This document shows positions 62,066 to 64,000 of a stretch of DNA of 64,000 nucleotides, in pieces. Source of the stretch: Tistlia consotensis USBA 355 (lineage in GTDB: Bacteria > Pseudomonadota > Alphaproteobacteria > Kiloniellales > DSM-21159). The notes beneath the pieces are model-generated. The model was not told the DNA's origin and made no database searches. It was given only the letters and a program-made list of their open reading frames with translations. Each line of letters begins with the position of its first letter. Positions within the stretch are counted from its first letter, which is position 1. The DNA lies in the NCBI RefSeq assembly GCF_900177295.1, contig NZ_FWZX01000007.1:124001-188000 (forward strand), read 5' to 3'. Both the position numbers and the translations under genes were made by a program.

Positions 62066-62857
62066 ATGCCGACACTGACCATCGAGGACGTCACGGTCCG
62101 CTTCGAGACCAAGGGCCGGCGGCCGGTGACCGCGCTCGACGACATCAGGCTGACGGTCGAGGACAAGGCCTTCTCGGTCATCGTCGGGCCGTCCGGCTGC
62201 GGCAAGTCGACCCTGCTGCGCCTGGCGGCCGGCCTGTTCGACTGCACCTCGGGGCGGCTCGCGCTCGACGGTGAGACGATCCGCGGCCCCTCGGCCGACC
62301 GCGGCATGGTGTTCCAGAGCTACACGCTCTTCCCCTGGCTGACGGTCGAGAAGAACGTCCGCTTCGGCCTGTCCCTGAAGGGCCTGCCGGCCGAGCGGCA
62401 GAAGGCCGTCGCCGCCGAGATGATCGCCGCGGTCGGCCTGACCGGTTTCGAGCAGGCCTACCCGCAGCACCTCTCGGGCGGCATGATGCAGCGCGTGGCC
62501 CTGGCCCGGGCGCTGGCCAACGGCCCGAAGATCCTGCTGATGGACGAGCCCTTCGGCGCCCTCGACAGCCAGACCCGCCAGCTGATGCAGGCCCTGCTGC
62601 TCGACATCTGGGAGAAGAACCACAAGACCGTGCTGTTCATCACCCACGACATCGACGAGGCGATCTTCCTCGGCGACGTCGTCCACGTGATGACCGCCCG
62701 GCCCGGCCGCATCAAGAAGTCGATCCCGATCGACATCCCCCGGCCGCGCGCCATGGAAACCCTGACCTCGCCGGAATTCATGGCCGTCAAGCGCGAGATC
62801 CTGGCATTGATGCACGACGAGGCCGTGCTGGCCGACCGCAGCGCCGCGGGCGGCTAG
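62066..62857 (+). CDS. ABC transporter ATPase, SsuB/TauB-like
   Basis: 263 residues with all motifs intact: Walker A GPSGCGKST, Q-loop FQSYTLFPWLTV, signature LSGGMMQR, Walker B ILLMDEPFGALD and switch ITHDIDEAIFL. The LSGGMMQR variant is the rule in nitrate/sulfonate/taurine ATPases. Starts 17 nt after the permease stop. Confidence 0.94.
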   Translation: MPTLTIEDVTVRFETKGRRPVTALDDIRLTVEDKAFSVIVGPSGCGKSTLLRLAAGLFDCTSGRLALDGETIRGPSADRGMVFQSYTLFPWLTVEKNVRFGLSLKGLPAERQKAVAAEMIAAVGLTGFEQAYPQHLSGGMMQRVALARALANGPKILLMDEPFGALDSQTRQLMQALLLDIWEKNHKTVLFITHDIDEAIFLGDVVHVMTARPGRIKKSIPIDIPRPRAMETLTSPEFMAVKREILALMHDEAVLADRSAAGG

Positions 62858-62913
62858 GCTCCGGCAGCGGACCGTTCGAGCGCGCGAAGCGCCAGAGAAG
62901 AGGGGAAGCGATC

Positions 62914-63948
62914 ATGGCGTCCGACGAACTGCTGGCCCGCCTGCGCGCGCGCTATGCCGAGGCCAAGGGCAGCGACGTGAGCGACCCCGACTTCAAGCGG
63001 GTCGCCGACGCGGTGTTCCAGGGCGACCGGCGTACCGCGCCCTTCGCCGGCCTGCCGACCCTGCTCGACGCGCCCTGGCGCGGCGACGACCTGGGCACGG
63101 CCCTGGCCGAGCTGGAGATCGCCCTGATCGGCGTGCCCATGGACCTGGGCGTCACCAACCGGCCGGGCGCCCGCTTCGGCCCGCGCGCCCTGCGCGCCAT
63201 CGAGCGGGTCGGGCCCTACAACCACGTGCTGCGCTGCGCGCCGATCCAGGAGCGCAGGGTCGCCGACGTCGGCGACGTGCCCTTCCGCTCGCGCTACTCC
63301 CTGGACAGGTCCATCGAGGACATCTTCGAGTTCTACACCGGCATCCGGGAATCCGGCGTCAGGCCGGTCAGCGCCGGCGGCGACCACTCGATCACCTATC
63401 CGATCCTCAAGGCGCTCGGCGCCGAGCGGCCGGTCGCCCTGGTCCACGTCGACGCCCACTGCGACACCAGCGGCGAGTTCGAGGGCGCCAAGTTCCACCA
63501 CGGCGGCCCCTTCCGCCAGGCCGTGCTGGACGGCGTGCTCGATCCCGAGAAGACGATCCAGATCGGCATCCGCGGCTCCTCGGAGTACCTCTGGGAGTTC
63601 TCCTACGACTCCGGCATGACCGTGATCCACGTCGAGGACTTCGCCCGGATGGGTGTCGAGGCCGTGGTCGCCAAGGCCAGGGCGGTCGTCGGCGACGCGC
63701 CGGTCTATCTCTCGCTCGACGTCGACGGCATCGACCCGGCCTACGCGCCCGGCACCGGCACGCCGGAGATCGGCGGCCTGAGCCCGCGCGAGACCCAGGC
63801 CCTGCTGCGCGGCCTGGTCGGCCTCAACGTCATCGGCGGCGACGTTGTCGAGGTGGCGCCGCAGTACGACGCGACGACGAACACCGCCCACCTCGGCGCC
63901 CAGATGCTGTTCGAGATCCTCTGCCTGACGGCCCTCGCGCCGCGGTAG
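62914..63948 (+). CDS. Agmatinase-family ureohydrolase
   Basis: 344-residue binuclear metal hydrolase. Metal ligands are seen in SAGGDHSITYP (His), LVHVDAHCDTS (Asp-x-His-x-Asp) and LSLDVDGIDPAYAPGTGTPE (Asp-x-Asp). FHHGGPFRQAVLDG is the region that shapes substrate specificity. Agmatine to putrescine plus urea is the default prediction; guanidinobutyrase, guanidinopropionase or guanidine hydrolase share these motifs. It follows an SsuABC-type transporter by 56 nt with its own ribosome site, implying the transporter brings in its substrate. Confidence 0.9.
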   Translation: MASDELLARLRARYAEAKGSDVSDPDFKRVADAVFQGDRRTAPFAGLPTLLDAPWRGDDLGTALAELEIALIGVPMDLGVTNRPGARFGPRALRAIERVGPYNHVLRCAPIQERRVADVGDVPFRSRYSLDRSIEDIFEFYTGIRESGVRPVSAGGDHSITYPILKALGAERPVALVHVDAHCDTSGEFEGAKFHHGGPFRQAVLDGVLDPEKTIQIGIRGSSEYLWEFSYDSGMTVIHVEDFARMGVEAVVAKARAVVGDAPVYLSLDVDGIDPAYAPGTGTPEIGGLSPRETQALLRGLVGLNVIGGDVVEVAPQYDATTNTAHLGAQMLFEILCLTALAPR

Positions 63949-63966
63949 CTGGGCTGCGTTGGCGGA

Positions 63967-63993
63967 AGGAAGAAGACGCGTTACATTCTTCCT
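63967..63993. terminator. Inverted repeat after the ureohydrolase gene
   Basis: AGGAAGAA (63967-63974) and TTCTTCCT (63986-63993) form a perfect 8-bp stem with an 11-nt loop, 19 nt after the stop codon. It is the only such structure there and may end the operon, although no T-run follows; it could instead be an operator of a gene beyond the window. Confidence 0.45.
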
Positions 63994-64000
63994 ATGGCGC

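Overview
The window is a very GC-rich stretch, densely coding on both strands, whose protein families point to an alphaproteobacterium. The main reasons are a clade I (Tat-exported) nos operon of the nosRZDFYLX type, the O2-independent ubiquinone genes ubiT-ubiU-ubiV, alphaproteobacterial ABC and TRAP operons, and small conserved proteins that I recall mainly from Rhodospirillales-like genomes. The order is an inference; no rRNA or tRNA gene is present to test it.

Layout. 1-2879 (minus): a dipeptide/oligopeptide ABC operon dppA-dppB-dppC running off the left edge. 3032-6603: a small conserved gene, a PLP-dependent threonine dehydratase-like enzyme, a DsbA-fold isomerase and an orphan PAS histidine kinase. 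6640-15611 (minus): the complete nitrous oxide reductase operon nosRZDFYLX, with ATGA overlaps between nosD/F/Y/L. 15789-20524: a ferritin-like protein, then ubiT-ubiU-ubiV (minus), then a DUF5996 gene. Both divergent promoters here (nosR/ferritin-like and ubiT/DUF5996) carry an FNR/FixK-type box with the core TTGA-N6-GCAA, so this is one anaerobic respiration block: electron acceptor enzyme plus oxygen-independent quinone synthesis. 20525-21793 is an AT-rich interruption with one secreted orphan protein.

21794-36131 is mixed: acyl-CoA dehydrogenase, GGDEF cyclase, a phosphonate transporter phnCDE preceded by an 11-bp-periodic Pho-box array, agmatine deiminase, a lipoprotein, aspS, an FNT-family channel, a GST, a PEP-mutase-superfamily enzyme, a Na+/H+ antiporter, then a SorC regulator with a palindromic operator. 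36206-46679 is a polyol/sugar operon: binding protein, two permeases, two non-equivalent ATPases, an FGGY kinase resembling erythritol kinase, a 2-hydroxyacid dehydrogenase, a FucA-like aldolase and a GlpD-like dehydrogenase. 46695-53426 is an organic-acid module: TAXI-TRAP transporter, CoA-transferase, citryl-CoA lyase-like enzyme, IclR regulator with nested palindromes, and an SMP-30 lactonase.

53452-56442 encodes a UbiA-family/DprE1/DprE2 trio, the route to polyprenyl-phosphate arabinose best known from mycobacteria. 56512-60032 holds a small Cys-pair protein in a second AT-rich gap, a cupin, RNase D and an M23 peptidase whose 5' end abuts a 28-bp inverted repeat. 60194-63948 is an SsuABC-type transporter followed by an agmatinase-family ureohydrolase.

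A recurring design is visible: in all five transport operons a strong GC-rich stem-loop lies immediately 3' of the solute-binding-protein gene and before the next cistron. Reading frames and motifs were judged by eye; family assignments are from recognisable motifs, not from a search.
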